A stretch of 64,000 nt of DNA from Anaerolineae bacterium UTCFX1 (GCA_002050275.1 MWTB01000021.1:306552-370551); one strand, 5' to 3'. Positions 1 through 8,471 are shown, numbered from the stretch's first letter. Notes: a model not told the origin generated them from the letters alone. Made by a program: numbers and translations.

Positions 1-2017
1 ACCACTTCTCCGAAATAAAACGGTCATTCGGCATGTTCGATGGGAAGTCATAATTATTGACCGACATCAAATAGACGCGGTCCCACTCCAGTCCCTTCGC
101 CTTGTGCATCGTCGTCACCACCACCCGTCCGCGATGGCGTTCGGGGTCAAAGCCCGAATCGTCCGACGAGAAGCCAATGAAGCGCCGTTCGTTCTTCGCG
201 ATCACCGCCAGTTCCGCCGTCAACTCAGGCAGACGCCAATCCGCGTGATCGTCCGCCGCGCTGCGCAACACCAACGCGAGTTTATGCGCCAGCGCCAGAT
301 CATGCGCCTCGATGAACACATCCTGCGCCAGCGTCAACACCAACTGATCAATCGGAAGCGTCACCGCGCGCAACCATCTCTGGATGACGACTCGGAACGC
401 GCTCAACTCCTCGACGACTTGCCCAGCCTCATTCCCACCGACAGCTGATCGCCAGTCGTCGGCATTTTGTGGCGCGATGAAGTTTTCCACATCAACGATC
501 TTGCGCAGAAGAACAGTCACATAGTTGAGTAGTTGAGTAGTTGATAAGTCTCCCTTCTCGAATCCACTACTTTCCACTTCTCCACTTTCTACTCCTCTAC
601 TCTCTACTCTCTGCTCTCTCCAATCCCTCCTCCACACCTCATACGCCTTCGACAACTTCCGCGCCGAACTTGGATCCGCCAGATACCCCAACAAATAACT
701 CAACGACCCCGCCGCCGCGCGCGTTTCGGATGTGCTTCGCAAAAGTTCAACAACTTCAATATTGTTCTTACGAAGTTCTTCAACAACCTTCGTTGCATGT
801 TCATTGATACTAGAAAGAACCGCAACTGTCGAATCTGGGTTTTCTGGCAACCATTTCTTAATTGATTTGACAACAGCCGCTATCTCTTCATCTCCTGTAT
901 ATTTCTTTTTACTAAAAACTACTCCCTTTGGATTGTCTTCAGGGTTTTGCTGATCGCCTTCCGAGACGACTTTAATGTATGGCGGCGCAACAAGAGCGTC
1001 CCGCACTTCGACTACAGGATGGCTACTCATCACCCATTCAACCAAATGATTGGCAAGGTTAATTATAGATGGTTGAGAACGTCCAGATTCAGGTAAATCA
1101 CTCTTCTGCTCAACAGTCGCAATAAAATCCAAAAGATGTTTTGGCGAGGCGGTAGTAAATGTTTCGAATATCGCCTGATTAGGATCTCCGACTCTCACCC
1201 AATTTCCATTTTCTCCAGTCAAGGTTTCTAAAACCTGTTGTTGGATTTTGCTTGAATCTTGCGCCTCATCTTCTAGAACATATGGATAACGATAATGCAA
1301 TCGCTCACAAAATTCCAGATCGTTTTCAAGAATATCAAGAGAATATTTCACAAGGTCATCAAAATCAACCACGCTCCGGTACGCAAGAGCGCGTTGATAT
1401 GTATAGTAAATGTCAGATCCCATCTGAGCCAACGGTAACTGTCCAGGTTGAGCGTCGAGTCTCGATCTAATAAATTCCGGCGTTAGGCGTTTGTCTTTTG
1501 CGGTTCGAATAAAAGCCTTTGCCACATTGCTTGCTATTTGTGGAAATTTATCTCTCCGAATCCAATCCCTTTTGTCAGGAGCAATCTCATCACTTATATA
1601 CGAATCAACAACTTCGATGTTGGATTCAAGCCATGCGCGAGTTGCATCATCAATAATGCGCTGACTTTCCGAATCATCAACAATTCCAAAACGCTCCTCA
1701 AGCCCCACGCGCGCGGGCTTCTCGCGGACAATGTCATGCGCCAGCCCATGCAGTGTGCGGACGCGATATTTGTATAGCGCCAGAAGCGGGTTGTCAAAGA
1801 AGCGTTTGATGCGCGCTTCGAAATTATCCACCGCCGAGTTGACGAGCGTGACGATGAGCACTTCCTGATCGTCTTGCAACACTCCGCTTTGAATGATCTG
1901 CGCCGCCAACGCGGAGAGGATGTATGTCTTCCCCGCGCCAGGGACGGCGGCAATGCCAAGCCGCCCGCCATCGTAGCGGAGGATGTTTTGTTGGGAGGGA
2001 CGAGGGGTGAAGTTCAT
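1..2017 (-). CDS. UvrD/Rep-family ATP-dependent DNA helicase, 3' end cut by window
   Basis: A single open frame runs from an ATG at 2017 off the window at position 1 (at least 672 residues). SF1A helicase motifs are visible: Walker A AAVPGAGKTY near residue 23, a DEAQD motif II (VLEDEAQDSS), GDPNQAIF (motif III) and, near the edge, VVTTMHKAKGLEW (motif V). It should unwind DNA with ATP in repair or recombination. A low-complexity stretch of about 34 residues rich in Glu, Ser and Val (519-621) interrupts the protein in frame and comes from a nucleotide repeat. Downstream partners are outside the window. It is separated from the upstream GxxExxY gene by repeats. The helicase family is certain; the exact subfamily (PcrA, UvrD or a defence helicase) is not. 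Confidence 0.85.
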   Translation of the reverse strand, partial: MNFTPRPSQQNILRYDGGRLGIAAVPGAGKTYILSALAAQIIQSGVLQDDQEVLIVTLVNSAVDNFEARIKRFFDNPLLALYKYRVRTLHGLAHDIVREKPARVGLEERFGIVDDSESQRIIDDATRAWLESNIEVVDSYISDEIAPDKRDWIRRDKFPQIASNVAKAFIRTAKDKRLTPEFIRSRLDAQPGQLPLAQMGSDIYYTYQRALAYRSVVDFDDLVKYSLDILENDLEFCERLHYRYPYVLEDEAQDSSKIQQQVLETLTGENGNWVRVGDPNQAIFETFTTASPKHLLDFIATVEQKSDLPESGRSQPSIINLANHLVEWVMSSHPVVEVRDALVAPPYIKVVSEGDQQNPEDNPKGVVFSKKKYTGDEEIAAVVKSIKKWLPENPDSTVAVLSSINEHATKVVEELRKNNIEVVELLRSTSETRAAAGSLSYLLGYLADPSSARKLSKAYEVWRRDWREQRVESRGVESGEVESSGFEKGDLSTTQLLNYVTVLLRKIVDVENFIAPQNADDWRSAVGGNEAGQVVEELSAFRVVIQRWLRAVTLPIDQLVLTLAQDVFIEAHDLALAHKLALVLRSAADDHADWRLPELTAELAVIAKNERRFIGFSSDDSGFDPERHRGRVVVTTMHKAKGLEWDRVYLMSVNNYDFPSNMPNDRFISEKW
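519..621. repeat. Low-complexity repeat inserted in frame in the UvrD-like helicase
   Basis: On the plus strand the stretch is three copies of AGTTGAGT-like units followed by CT-rich ACTCTCTACTCT-like units. Read on the minus strand it stays open and adds about 34 residues between two regions that look like normal helicase sequence. This resembles other in-frame repeats in the first 29 kb of the window. Confidence 0.75.
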
Positions 2018-2148
2018 TTCTATTAACCGCGAAGCTCACTAAAATCGCTAAGATTCTTTTATTGAACCGCTAAGACCGCAAGGGTCGCTAAGTTTTTTGT
2101 TTGGTTTTCTTGGCGTACTTCGCATGCTTGGCGGTAAAAAATTGCTCG
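2018..2148. repeat. Degenerate palindromic intergenic repeats
   Basis: Diverged units of the ACCGCGAAGCTCGCTAAG / CTTGGCG-TTCTTCGC family, the same family as the 83-bp array at 2594. They lie between the helicase start and the GxxExxY stop codon. The TAG stop of the GxxExxY gene is itself inside repeat sequence. Confidence 0.6.
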
Positions 2149-2571
2149 CTAAGGTCTTTTGATAAAACCTGCACGGGCAGGAGGTTCATCGAGACCGTTT
2201 ACGACTCTTTGGATGCCGTTCTTGATCAACTTTACATTCCAGTTTATCAGAAAGCCGAGTTTGATATTCTTGAGTTTCATGTAAGTGAGGAGTTGCGCCA
2301 TGTGAATTGGATGCACTTCGTCTACGGCTTTGTTTTCCACAATAACCAGATCGTCTACCAATTCGTCTATCCGATAGCCTTTGTCGAATTGTTGGCCATC
2401 ATAATCAATTGGCAAAATCAATTCTGCTTGTACAATTCTTCCGCGTTTCCGAAGTTCGTACACGTGACATTCCTGATAGGCAGACTCAAGCAAACCTGGA
2501 CCAAACTGCTTGTGAATTTGATAAGCGGCATCAACGATATCTTTCCCAATCGCTTCAATATCTGCGCTCAT
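2149..2571 (-). CDS. GxxExxY family protein (PD-(D/E)XK-like fold)
   Basis: 140 residues. The family signature GLLESAYQECHVYEL is near residue 25, followed by a core like that of PD-(D/E)XK nucleases (ELILPIDYDG, LVIVENKAVDEV, where E and K could be catalytic) and HPIHMAQLLTYMKL. GxxExxY proteins (TIGR04256) are small, often multicopy proteins of unknown function. The last dozen or so residues (from about DEPPARAG) are encoded by repeat DNA, so the native C-terminus may be shorter. Both flanks are repeats of the same palindromic family, so gene plus repeats may move together. Family assignment is strong; nuclease activity is inferred only. Confidence 0.8.
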   Translation of the reverse strand: MSADIEAIGKDIVDAAYQIHKQFGPGLLESAYQECHVYELRKRGRIVQAELILPIDYDGQQFDKGYRIDELVDDLVIVENKAVDEVHPIHMAQLLTYMKLKNIKLGFLINWNVKLIKNGIQRVVNGLDEPPARAGFIKRP

Positions 2572-2593
2572 CTTAAACTCCTTTGATTTTTTT

Positions 2594-2966
2594 CTTGGCG
2601 TTCTTCGCGCCCTTAGCGGTTAATCATTTTTTGAACCGCAAAGCACGCTAAGATCGCGAGGATTTAAAATGTTTTTCTTGGCGTTCTTCGCGCCCTTAGC
2701 GGTTAATCATTTTTTGAACCGCAAAGCACGCTAAGATCGCGAAGATTTAAAATGTTTTTCTTGGCGTTCTTCGCGCTCTTAGCGGTTAATTCCTTTTCTC
2801 ACCGCGAAGCTCGCTAAGGTCGCTAAGGTTTAAAAGTTTTTTCTTGGCGTTCTTCGCGCTCTTAGCGGTTAATTCCTTTTCTCACCGCGAAGCTCGCTAA
2901 GATCGCGAAGATTTAAAATGTTTTTCTTGGCGTTCTTCGCGCTCTTAGCGGTTAATTTCTTATTTC
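2594..2966. repeat. Tandem array of five 83-bp palindromic repeats
   Basis: The word CTTGGCGTTCTTCGCG starts at 2594, 2677, 2760, 2843 and 2926, an exact 83-bp period; the last copy is truncated. Each unit holds two arms that are imperfect inverted copies (ACCGCGAAGCTCGCTAAG against CTTAGCGG), so each could fold into a hairpin. The first two copies differ slightly from the last three (GAACCGCAAAGCACG versus CACCGCGAAGCTCG). The array fills the gap between GxxExxY and the next lipoprotein and covers that gene's stop codon. There are no spacers, so it is not CRISPR. Confidence 0.9.
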
Positions 2967-3973
2967 ACCTCTCCCGAATCCTCATCCACCATCATCCCAG
3001 ACGTATCCACCGCTTCGAAATCATTCCCCGTCAGCACATCCAACAAATGAAGCATATCATTATCCCAGCGTTCATCGGGCGCGCCACTGACGTACCAATT
3101 CGAGCCGTTATCCGCCAACACAATTCCGTACGTTTTGAACGCCTGCAACAAAATCTGCATCTCAGGCGGGAAACCTGAAATATCGTAATCCGCTTTCAAG
3201 CGAAACCGCGCGCCCATCGGCGGGACTCCATTTTGCGGATCGGATGTCTGATGCCGCGCGGGCCAGATATATCCCGCCGTGTCTTCAACAGTAAATCGCA
3301 ACGCGTGATTTATTTCGTCCAAAGCAATTTCATCGTACCGCACAAGCCCGGGCAAAATCGGCAGTCCTGCCGCATCAGCCGATGTCCACGTGTCGGGACG
3401 CAGAGCGTTCGAATTCAAATCCCAGATCACGCCCGAGCCGCCGCCCCACACGCCGCCATCGAAACTCATATCGTATGTTTCGTATAACTTGCAAGTCTCC
3501 GTGTCCACGACCAAAATATGATGATCGCTCCCCCATTCACGATTCGGATTCTCCGGGATGGGATACGGTCCCGCATCAGACTCATCGGGATAATAAAACT
3601 CCGGTTCATACGCAGGGACAGTTGATCCAGCCACGACGTTAAATGGAATCCCGATCGGACCACCGTCCCATTCACCTGAACCGAAGTCCATATGAAAGCC
3701 TTCATTGCGTCCGATGCTGTCGATCCACGCATCAGATTGAGGGTGGATGGGAAGCGAGTCTACACGCGCGTTCCAAAAGTTATTCGCAGGGAACATCGGA
3801 CAGTTTGCGAGAGTCGGTCCGCCCGTTGGAGGAGGAGGCGTGGAAGTTGAATCCAATGGAGGGGTGATCGCAGTCGCGCTTGGCTCCACAGGAGGAACAA
3901 CCGTCGGAGCTCCGGTTGCAGTACAAGCCAATAAAAGAATCGAAATTATTGCAAGCAAATGTTTTTTGTTCAT
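2960..3973 (-). CDS. Secreted lipoprotein of unknown function
   Basis: 337 residues. A lipoprotein signal peptide ends in ILLLAC (Cys at about residue 17), followed by a Thr/Pro-rich linker to about residue 52. The mature domain starts at NCPMFPANNFWN and is rich in Asp, Trp and Pro (for example DHHILVVDTETCKLYETYD and PPMGARFRLKADYD), suggesting an extracellular beta-rich fold. I do not recognise a catalytic motif. Its ATG directly follows the stop of the upstream 701-residue gene (3974), so the two are probably cotranscribed. The stop lies inside the 83-bp repeat array. Confidence 0.7.
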   Translation of the reverse strand: MNKKHLLAIISILLLACTATGAPTVVPPVEPSATAITPPLDSTSTPPPPTGGPTLANCPMFPANNFWNARVDSLPIHPQSDAWIDSIGRNEGFHMDFGSGEWDGGPIGIPFNVVAGSTVPAYEPEFYYPDESDAGPYPIPENPNREWGSDHHILVVDTETCKLYETYDMSFDGGVWGGGSGVIWDLNSNALRPDTWTSADAAGLPILPGLVRYDEIALDEINHALRFTVEDTAGYIWPARHQTSDPQNGVPPMGARFRLKADYDISGFPPEMQILLQAFKTYGIVLADNGSNWYVSGAPDERWDNDMLHLLDVLTGNDFEAVDTSGMMVDEDSGEVK

Positions 3974-6079
3974 CTATAAAATCTTCTGGAACGCGCGCAG
4001 CAATTCGCCGCGTCCTTCAAATCCGCTTTCGCCCAACTCGGAGATTCCCAAATAGACTCGCTCGCGGCATCGGTGAAGTAACCCCGATACCAGCCGCGCC
4101 AGCGCTTCTTTGCTGTATTGGACATCGTCCGCATCGGTCCACTGGCGGCCTGCTTGCCAGCCTCGACTCAACACATACGGATGCGTGAGCGGCTGGGCGA
4201 GTCGTTCGTACCATCCGCTGGAACCGGGATCGAGCCAGAATTGAATCGTGACGGGACGGTTCATCATCAAGAAGGTATGCGCGGGCGCGATGAGTACCGC
4301 GTCTTTGTCTTCATTCTGCCAGCCTTCGAGATACGACGCAGCGATCACACCATCTTGCAGCATTTGGATATATTCGCGTCCAAGACCTTCAAGGTCTTGA
4401 AGACCTCGGAGGTCTGATTCAAGCGCGACACGAAACTTCTTCGCCGACTCGACCAAACTCGCTGCCACGCGAATCGAGTCGAAGTTGCGGTGATACCCAA
4501 AACCCGTTTGCGATAAAACTTCGCCAAATAATTTCCGCAAGAAATGATCGAGCGGAAGAACATCCGAAGCGCGATATTCTTCGATCCAATTTCGAAGCGT
4601 TGAATAGCGATTGCCAACCGAAAACGTAATCCGCTCTTGCACGTCGGGCTTGATTTGGTCAAAGGTTGAAAGTTGAAGGTCGCGTTGACGGTAGACAATG
4701 TCTGTCAGCAACTGCGCGCGGACGAGGTCGAGTCCGTCAATGGATTGCATCAGCGCGTACGCCGCGTCAAATTTTGGCGGGTGAATATTCCAATGTGGAT
4801 GAGCCAGCGCGGCAAGTGTGATCATCGTTTGCGAGGCGGGCTCGTCTTTCAGCGAACGCGAAGGACGGTGCGAACGCCACGGAATATTCTTGGCTTCGAG
4901 TCTGTGAGTCAACGAGAAGCGCAAAGCGTCGGAAAGATAAGGAGCGAGGATGACGATTTCAGAGGGGGAGATTAGAGAATTAGAGATTAGAGAATTGATT
5001 TCATTGACGACAGAGTCAAGCAGCTCAGGATAGAAGCGCGGAGTATCAGATTCGCTGCCGATTCGTCTTAGGATGAAAAGAGCATCCGAAGAAGACTGAC
5101 TTTCGACGTCCGATATTTGGTTTGGAATTATCGCCTCAACCAGCCTCTCACTCAATCCCGCCACAGCCTCCGACATCACAAAACTTTCCTGCAATTGGAT
5201 ATGTTCATTGCATAGTTCACGCAATCCCCAGCCCGTTTGCGTGTCCGCACCAAGGAAGTAACGGAAGCCTGCGCCTTCGTCGTAGATCAGCAAGACGGAA
5301 TCAAAACTGGGCAGCCATTCGCGGAGGATGTCATGCGCGCGCGGACCGTCCTCCTCCACGTTATCATAGATCAGATGGCGATAACTCTTAACAAGGTAAT
5401 CTTTCACAATAGGCTCTCGCCAGAGGATATTTGTAAAGATCTCGAGTTGCAAGGAGAAATCGAGCAAGTTGTGAGCCAGACAGTATTGACGAAAGCGATT
5501 CGCGCACTCTTGCGCGTCAGCATAAACGCGACGCTGGGCGGGGTCGCCGAAATAAGACAGGTCGAGCTTTGAGCCAATTTCAGTATGCGGAAAGCCGATC
5601 ATCGCGGCTTTGTTGAGATTATCAATAATTTGCGAATACAAGCGGTTACGATCAATCGTCACAGATTCAAAGTAGCCCGCATCCAACAACGGACGGACGA
5701 GATGCGTCATGTAATATTGCGCAGTTTCGAGCGTGAGGAAGACAGGCGGCTGGTCAGGTCGCGCAAATCCCGCCGCTTCGCCTGCGAGGGGCCAAAACAG
5801 GTCGCACATGCGCCGCGCCAAACCGCCGAACGTAGCAGGAGTCGCCTCGCCGCCGGCGCGTCGCTCCGGGCTGTAAAGCAGATCAAAATACGGTTCTTGC
5901 AAAGTCCGCTGAGGAGTGAGTAGAAGAATGGATTCGCCCGGCGCGCCTTGTGCGAGCAGGCTCCGCATCCGCTCGATGCCCACGGTAGTTTTCCCCGCTC
6001 CTCCGGGACCTGACACGAAGAGCTTCGAATTGAAATCGAAATCCACAATTTGCTGTTGAAACGGGCTGAGAGTCGGCAT
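3974..6079 (-). CDS. UvrD/RecB-like P-loop protein with degenerate helicase motifs
   Basis: 701 residues. The N-terminus has a clear Walker A (FVSGPGGAGKTTVG, near residue 23) and a UvrD-like layout. The expected DExxD motif II is replaced by LIYDNVEEDG near residue 240. A motif VI-like Arg-rich end is present (LLHRCRERVYLGISEL). Known AddB/RecC-type paralogues also keep the fold with altered motifs, so ATP binding without full helicase activity is plausible. Two short repeats sit in frame (4383-4414 and 4970-4996). It is followed with no gap by the lipoprotein gene. Its job, and whether it works with the helicase at 1-2017, cannot be told from sequence. Confidence 0.65.
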   Translation of the reverse strand: MPTLSPFQQQIVDFDFNSKLFVSGPGGAGKTTVGIERMRSLLAQGAPGESILLLTPQRTLQEPYFDLLYSPERRAGGEATPATFGGLARRMCDLFWPLAGEAAGFARPDQPPVFLTLETAQYYMTHLVRPLLDAGYFESVTIDRNRLYSQIIDNLNKAAMIGFPHTEIGSKLDLSYFGDPAQRRVYADAQECANRFRQYCLAHNLLDFSLQLEIFTNILWREPIVKDYLVKSYRHLIYDNVEEDGPRAHDILREWLPSFDSVLLIYDEGAGFRYFLGADTQTGWGLRELCNEHIQLQESFVMSEAVAGLSERLVEAIIPNQISDVESQSSSDALFILRRIGSESDTPRFYPELLDSVVNEINSLISNSLISPSEIVILAPYLSDALRFSLTHRLEAKNIPWRSHRPSRSLKDEPASQTMITLAALAHPHWNIHPPKFDAAYALMQSIDGLDLVRAQLLTDIVYRQRDLQLSTFDQIKPDVQERITFSVGNRYSTLRNWIEEYRASDVLPLDHFLRKLFGEVLSQTGFGYHRNFDSIRVAASLVESAKKFRVALESDLRGLQDLEGLGREYIQMLQDGVIAASYLEGWQNEDKDAVLIAPAHTFLMMNRPVTIQFWLDPGSSGWYERLAQPLTHPYVLSRGWQAGRQWTDADDVQYSKEALARLVSGLLHRCRERVYLGISELGESGFEGRGELLRAFQKIL
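4383..4414. repeat. In-frame palindromic repeat in the UvrD-like gene
   Basis: Contains AAGACCTTCAAGGTCTT (palindrome) followed by ACCTCGGAGGT. It encodes the Leu/Gly-rich insert DLRGLQDLEGLG without disturbing the frame. Related ACCTCCGAG words occur in the repeat at 18517. Confidence 0.7.
4970..4996. repeat. In-frame direct repeat in the UvrD-like gene
   Basis: Copies of ATTAGAGA/ATTAGAGAATT encode INSLISNSLIS in the minus-strand frame. The same word family (GAGATTGGAGATTAAAGAG) recurs in the FemAB-like gene at about 20400. Confidence 0.6.
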
Positions 6080-6230
6080 ACAGCGAGGGTACAGCAGTCG
6101 CGAAGGTTTGTCAATATATATTGCACGTTACGCGCCACAGCGCGAAAACCAGCAATTTCCTCCGGAAGGCGTTTAGGACATTTTAGGGAAACCGCCGCGT
6201 TGACAGCTGGAAAAATCGCTTATGGATTTA

Positions 6231-6259
6231 TTGACACAGCCGCAGTAGGAATGTATAAT
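6231..6259 (+). promoter_or_regulatory. Consensus sigma-70-type promoter for rplU-rpmA-rpmE
   Basis: TTGACA at 6231-6236, a 17-nt spacer, and TATAAT at 6254-6259: a perfect consensus. It lies in the 311-base gap between the divergent UvrD-like gene and rplU, and predicts a leader of about 125 nt before the rplU start at 6391. I see no clear terminator or named ribosomal-protein leader in that leader. The rest of the gap holds nothing I recognise. Confidence 0.85.
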
Positions 6260-6390
6260 GCCTCTCGCCTCTGCCTCAGCAGTTGGATTCGCTGGGGCGG
6301 TTGTGTGTAAACTTACCAGCTTCCCCGTTTTGCAGGCGACGATTGAAAGACATCCGCAGGCGCGCGGCGAAGTGAATGACTGGAGAAAAA

Positions 6391-6918
6391 ATGAGATTTG
6401 CAATCGTTGAAAGCGGCGGCAAGCAATACCGCGCCGTCGAAGGGCGAACCATCGAAGTGGATCGCCTGCCCCTCGAAGCGGGCAATAAATTCGACCTTGA
6501 CCGCGTCTTGCTCATGGCAGACGGCGACGAGGTCGTTGTCGGAACCCCCACACTGAGCGACATCAACGTCAAGGTCACGGTCATGGATCACATCCGCGGT
6601 CCGAAAGTTGACCGCTTCAAGTACCGCCCGAAGAAACGCATCCGTGTGCGCGGCGGGCATCGCCAACAGTACACGCTGTTGATGGTGGATTTCATCGGCA
6701 AGCCCGGTGAGAATCGCAAGGTTGAAGAGCCGAAAGTCGAGAAACCGGCTGAGGCGAAAGTCGAAGTGGTTGAGGCTGAGAAAAAGCCAAAAGCGGAGAA
6801 GCAGGCTAAACCGTCGAAAGAAGCGGCGAAGCCATCCACAAAAAAGGCGCCTGCGAAGAAAGAGCCCGCGACCAAAAAGCCGTCATCCAAAAAAACGGAT
6901 TCGAAGAAGAAGAAGTAA
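6391..6918 (+). CDS. rplU: 50S ribosomal protein L21 with long Lys/Ala-rich C-terminal tail
   Basis: 175 residues from the ATG at 6391, preceded by GGAGAA; an in-frame ATG 15 bases upstream is less well placed. Residues 1-100 are classic L21 (FAIVESGGKQYRAVEG, then YRPKKRIRVRGGHRQ). The usual length is about 103 residues. The extra 75 or so residues are made of Lys, Ala, Glu, Pro and Ser (KPSTKKAPAKKEP-like), as in histone H1 tails, and are likely disordered. It binds 23S rRNA in the large subunit. It is first in the L21-L27-L31 operon, behind the promoter at 6231. Confidence 0.97.
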   Translation: MRFAIVESGGKQYRAVEGRTIEVDRLPLEAGNKFDLDRVLLMADGDEVVVGTPTLSDINVKVTVMDHIRGPKVDRFKYRPKKRIRVRGGHRQQYTLLMVDFIGKPGENRKVEEPKVEKPAEAKVEVVEAEKKPKAEKQAKPSKEAAKPSTKKAPAKKEPATKKPSSKKTDSKKKK

Positions 6919-6927
6919 GAGGTAACT

Positions 6928-7188
6928 ATGGCACATAAAACAGGCGGCGGGTCTACCCGCAACGGACGAGATTCAAATTCACAACGGCTCGGCGTGAAGC
7001 GTTATGCCGGTCAGTTCGTGCTTTCAGGAAATATTTTGGTGCGTCAGCGCGGCACGAAGATCAAGCCGGGCTTGAACGTGAGGGTTGGCAAGGACGACAC
7101 GCTGTTTGCGGTAGCGGACGGCGTGGTGATGTACGATGTGGTCCGCGGACAGAAGCGCGTCAACATCGTCGTTCAGGCGGAGGCGTAA
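6928..7188 (+). CDS. rpmA: 50S ribosomal protein L27
   Basis: 86 residues, normal length. The N-terminus [16 protein letters not shown] is the mature form without a Firmicutes-type cleavable extension; this tail reaches the peptidyl-transferase centre. GAGGTAAC precedes the ATG. It is 9 bases after rplU and 1 base before rpmE, so it is clearly in the same operon. Confidence 0.98.
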   Translation: MAHKTGGGSTRNGRDSNSQRLGVKRYAGQFVLSGNILVRQRGTKIKPGLNVRVGKDDTLFAVADGVVMYDVVRGQKRVNIVVQAEA

Positions 7189-7189
7189 T

Positions 7190-7657
7190 ATGAAGCCGGG
7201 GATTCATCCCACTTTCTACCCCGAAGCGAAGGTGACGTGCACTTCATGCGGCCGCACTTGGACAACGGGTTCGACGAAAAAGGAATTCCGCGTGGACATC
7301 TGCGCCGAATGTCATCCGTTCTTCACAGGCGAGGCTTCGCGCCTTCTCGACATCGAAGGTCAGGTAGATCGCTTCTATAAGAAGTTGTCTGTGCGCCAGA
7401 ATTATGTCGAGGCGCAAAAAGTGAAGGAAGAATTGAAAGGTTCGCCCGAGCGCCCTATCGAAGATTTGGGTCTCGCGGCTCGCGCAAACGCATCGCTGAA
7501 GGCGGCGGGAATTACGAACGTCGGTCAATTCCTTGAGAAGTTGGACGGCGGCAATGACGCGGCGCTGGCTATCGCTGGCTTCGGTCAGGCTTCGCTGACG
7601 GCGGCGAAGAAGAAACTCCGCGCGCTGGGGTACGAACTCCCCGAAGCGGCGGCGTAA
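7190..7657 (+). CDS. rpmE: 50S ribosomal protein L31 fused to a helix-hairpin-helix domain
   Basis: 155 residues from the ATG at 7190. Residues 1-75 are zinc-type L31: MKPGIHPTFYPE, then CTSCGRTW and CAECHPFFTG (four Cys). L31 is usually 65-90 residues. Residues 90-155 form a second domain (PIEDLGLAARANASLKAAGI, LEKL, FGQASLTAAKKKLRALGYELP) that looks like the C-terminal domain of RNA polymerase alpha, a HhH fold that binds DNA or protein. The reading frame is continuous, so this is a genuine fusion. What the extra domain does is unknown. The gene ends the operon ahead of the terminator at 7729. Confidence 0.9.
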   Translation: MKPGIHPTFYPEAKVTCTSCGRTWTTGSTKKEFRVDICAECHPFFTGEASRLLDIEGQVDRFYKKLSVRQNYVEAQKVKEELKGSPERPIEDLGLAARANASLKAAGITNVGQFLEKLDGGNDAALAIAGFGQASLTAAKKKLRALGYELPEAAA

Positions 7658-7728
7658 CATCGCTGTTCAGCAGATCATCTGCTGGGCAACACAAAAACTT
7701 GTAGAATGAATTTTCTCAGGTAAACTTA

Positions 7729-7762
7729 CAGGCAGATGTGAAAACGTCTGCCTGATTTTTTA
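7729..7762 (+). terminator. Intrinsic terminator after rpmE
   Basis: Stem CAGGCAGA (7729-7736) pairs with TCTGCCTG (7747-7754), followed by ATTTTTT. A second palindrome, CAGCAGAT-C-ATCTGCTG (7668-7684), lies just after the stop codon and has no T run. Confidence 0.85.
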
Positions 7763-7764
7763 AA

Positions 7765-7825
7765 AACTTTGCCGCGAATTTCACGAATTTAGGCGAATTA
7801 TTTTTTCGCGAAATTCGCAGCTGGG
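7765..7825. repeat. Palindromic intergenic repeat (GCGAATTTC family)
   Basis: GCGAATTTCACGAATTT near 7773 faces CGCGAAATTCGC near 7807. The arms pair, so the element can form a hairpin. It lies directly upstream of tdk and looks like a dispersed chromosomal repeat rather than a regulatory site. Confidence 0.5.
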
Positions 7826-7861
7826 GTTGTGATTTCCCCCTTCGCTATGACACGAGGTGAT

Positions 7862-8431
7862 ATGCGCCACACACACGGTTCGATCGAAGTTGTCTGCGGT
7901 TCGATGTTCAGCGGCAAGACGGATGAATTGATTCGCCGTCTCGTCCGCGCGACGATAGCCAAGCAAAAAGTGCAAGTGTTCAAGCCCGCCATTGACATTC
8001 GCTACGCGGTGGAAAAGGTCACTTCACACGCCGGCTCGGACTTCGACGCGATTCCCATCGAAAAAGCGACCGAGATCCTCAACAAAATAGATTCGGATAC
8101 AACCGTCGTCGGCATAGACGAGGCACAGTTCTTCGACCCTGAGGTTGTCCCTGTTTCACGCGAGTTAGCGTCACGCGGAATCCGCGTCATCGCGGCGGGG
8201 TTGGATACGGACTTCCGCGGCGAGCCGTTCGGGCCAATGCCGATCCTCATGTCCATCGCCGAGGACGTGGACAAACTCCACGCGATCTGCATGGTCTGCG
8301 GCGGCGAAGCCTCGCGCACGCAGAGACTGGTCAACGGCAAGCCAGCAAAGTTTGACGATCCCGTTGTGATCGTCGGCGCGTCGGAGATGTATGAGGCGCG
8401 GTGCAGAGAGCATCACGAAGTGCCGCAATGA
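7862..8431 (+). CDS. tdk: Thymidine kinase, type II
   Basis: 189 residues from the ATG at 7862, chosen because GAGGTGAT sits just upstream; an earlier in-frame ATG at 7829 would add a non-conserved leader from repeat DNA. Walker A is [12 protein letters not shown], the Walker B/active-site region is [11 protein letters not shown] (Glu catalytic), and the lasso zinc site has CMVCGG and a final CREHH. It phosphorylates thymidine with ATP for dTMP salvage. It lies upstream of hpt, another salvage gene, though a repeat sits between them. Confidence 0.96.
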   Translation: MRHTHGSIEVVCGSMFSGKTDELIRRLVRATIAKQKVQVFKPAIDIRYAVEKVTSHAGSDFDAIPIEKATEILNKIDSDTTVVGIDEAQFFDPEVVPVSRELASRGIRVIAAGLDTDFRGEPFGPMPILMSIAEDVDKLHAICMVCGGEASRTQRLVNGKPAKFDDPVVIVGASEMYEARCREHHEVPQ

Positions 8432-8471
8432 TTCATGCCACTCTGAACAGACCGAAGAGTCTCTATGATAT

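Noticed and set aside
500..640. Frameshift in the UvrD helicase at the repeat
   Set aside because: Translating through the repeat on the minus strand gives a continuous frame with helicase sequence on both sides.
2594..2966. CRISPR-like tandem repeat
   Set aside because: The 83-bp period has no unique spacers and there are no cas genes; it is a plain tandem palindrome array.
7862..8431. Longer tdk start at 7829
   Set aside because: The extra residues come from repeat DNA and the GAGGTGAT site fits the later ATG.
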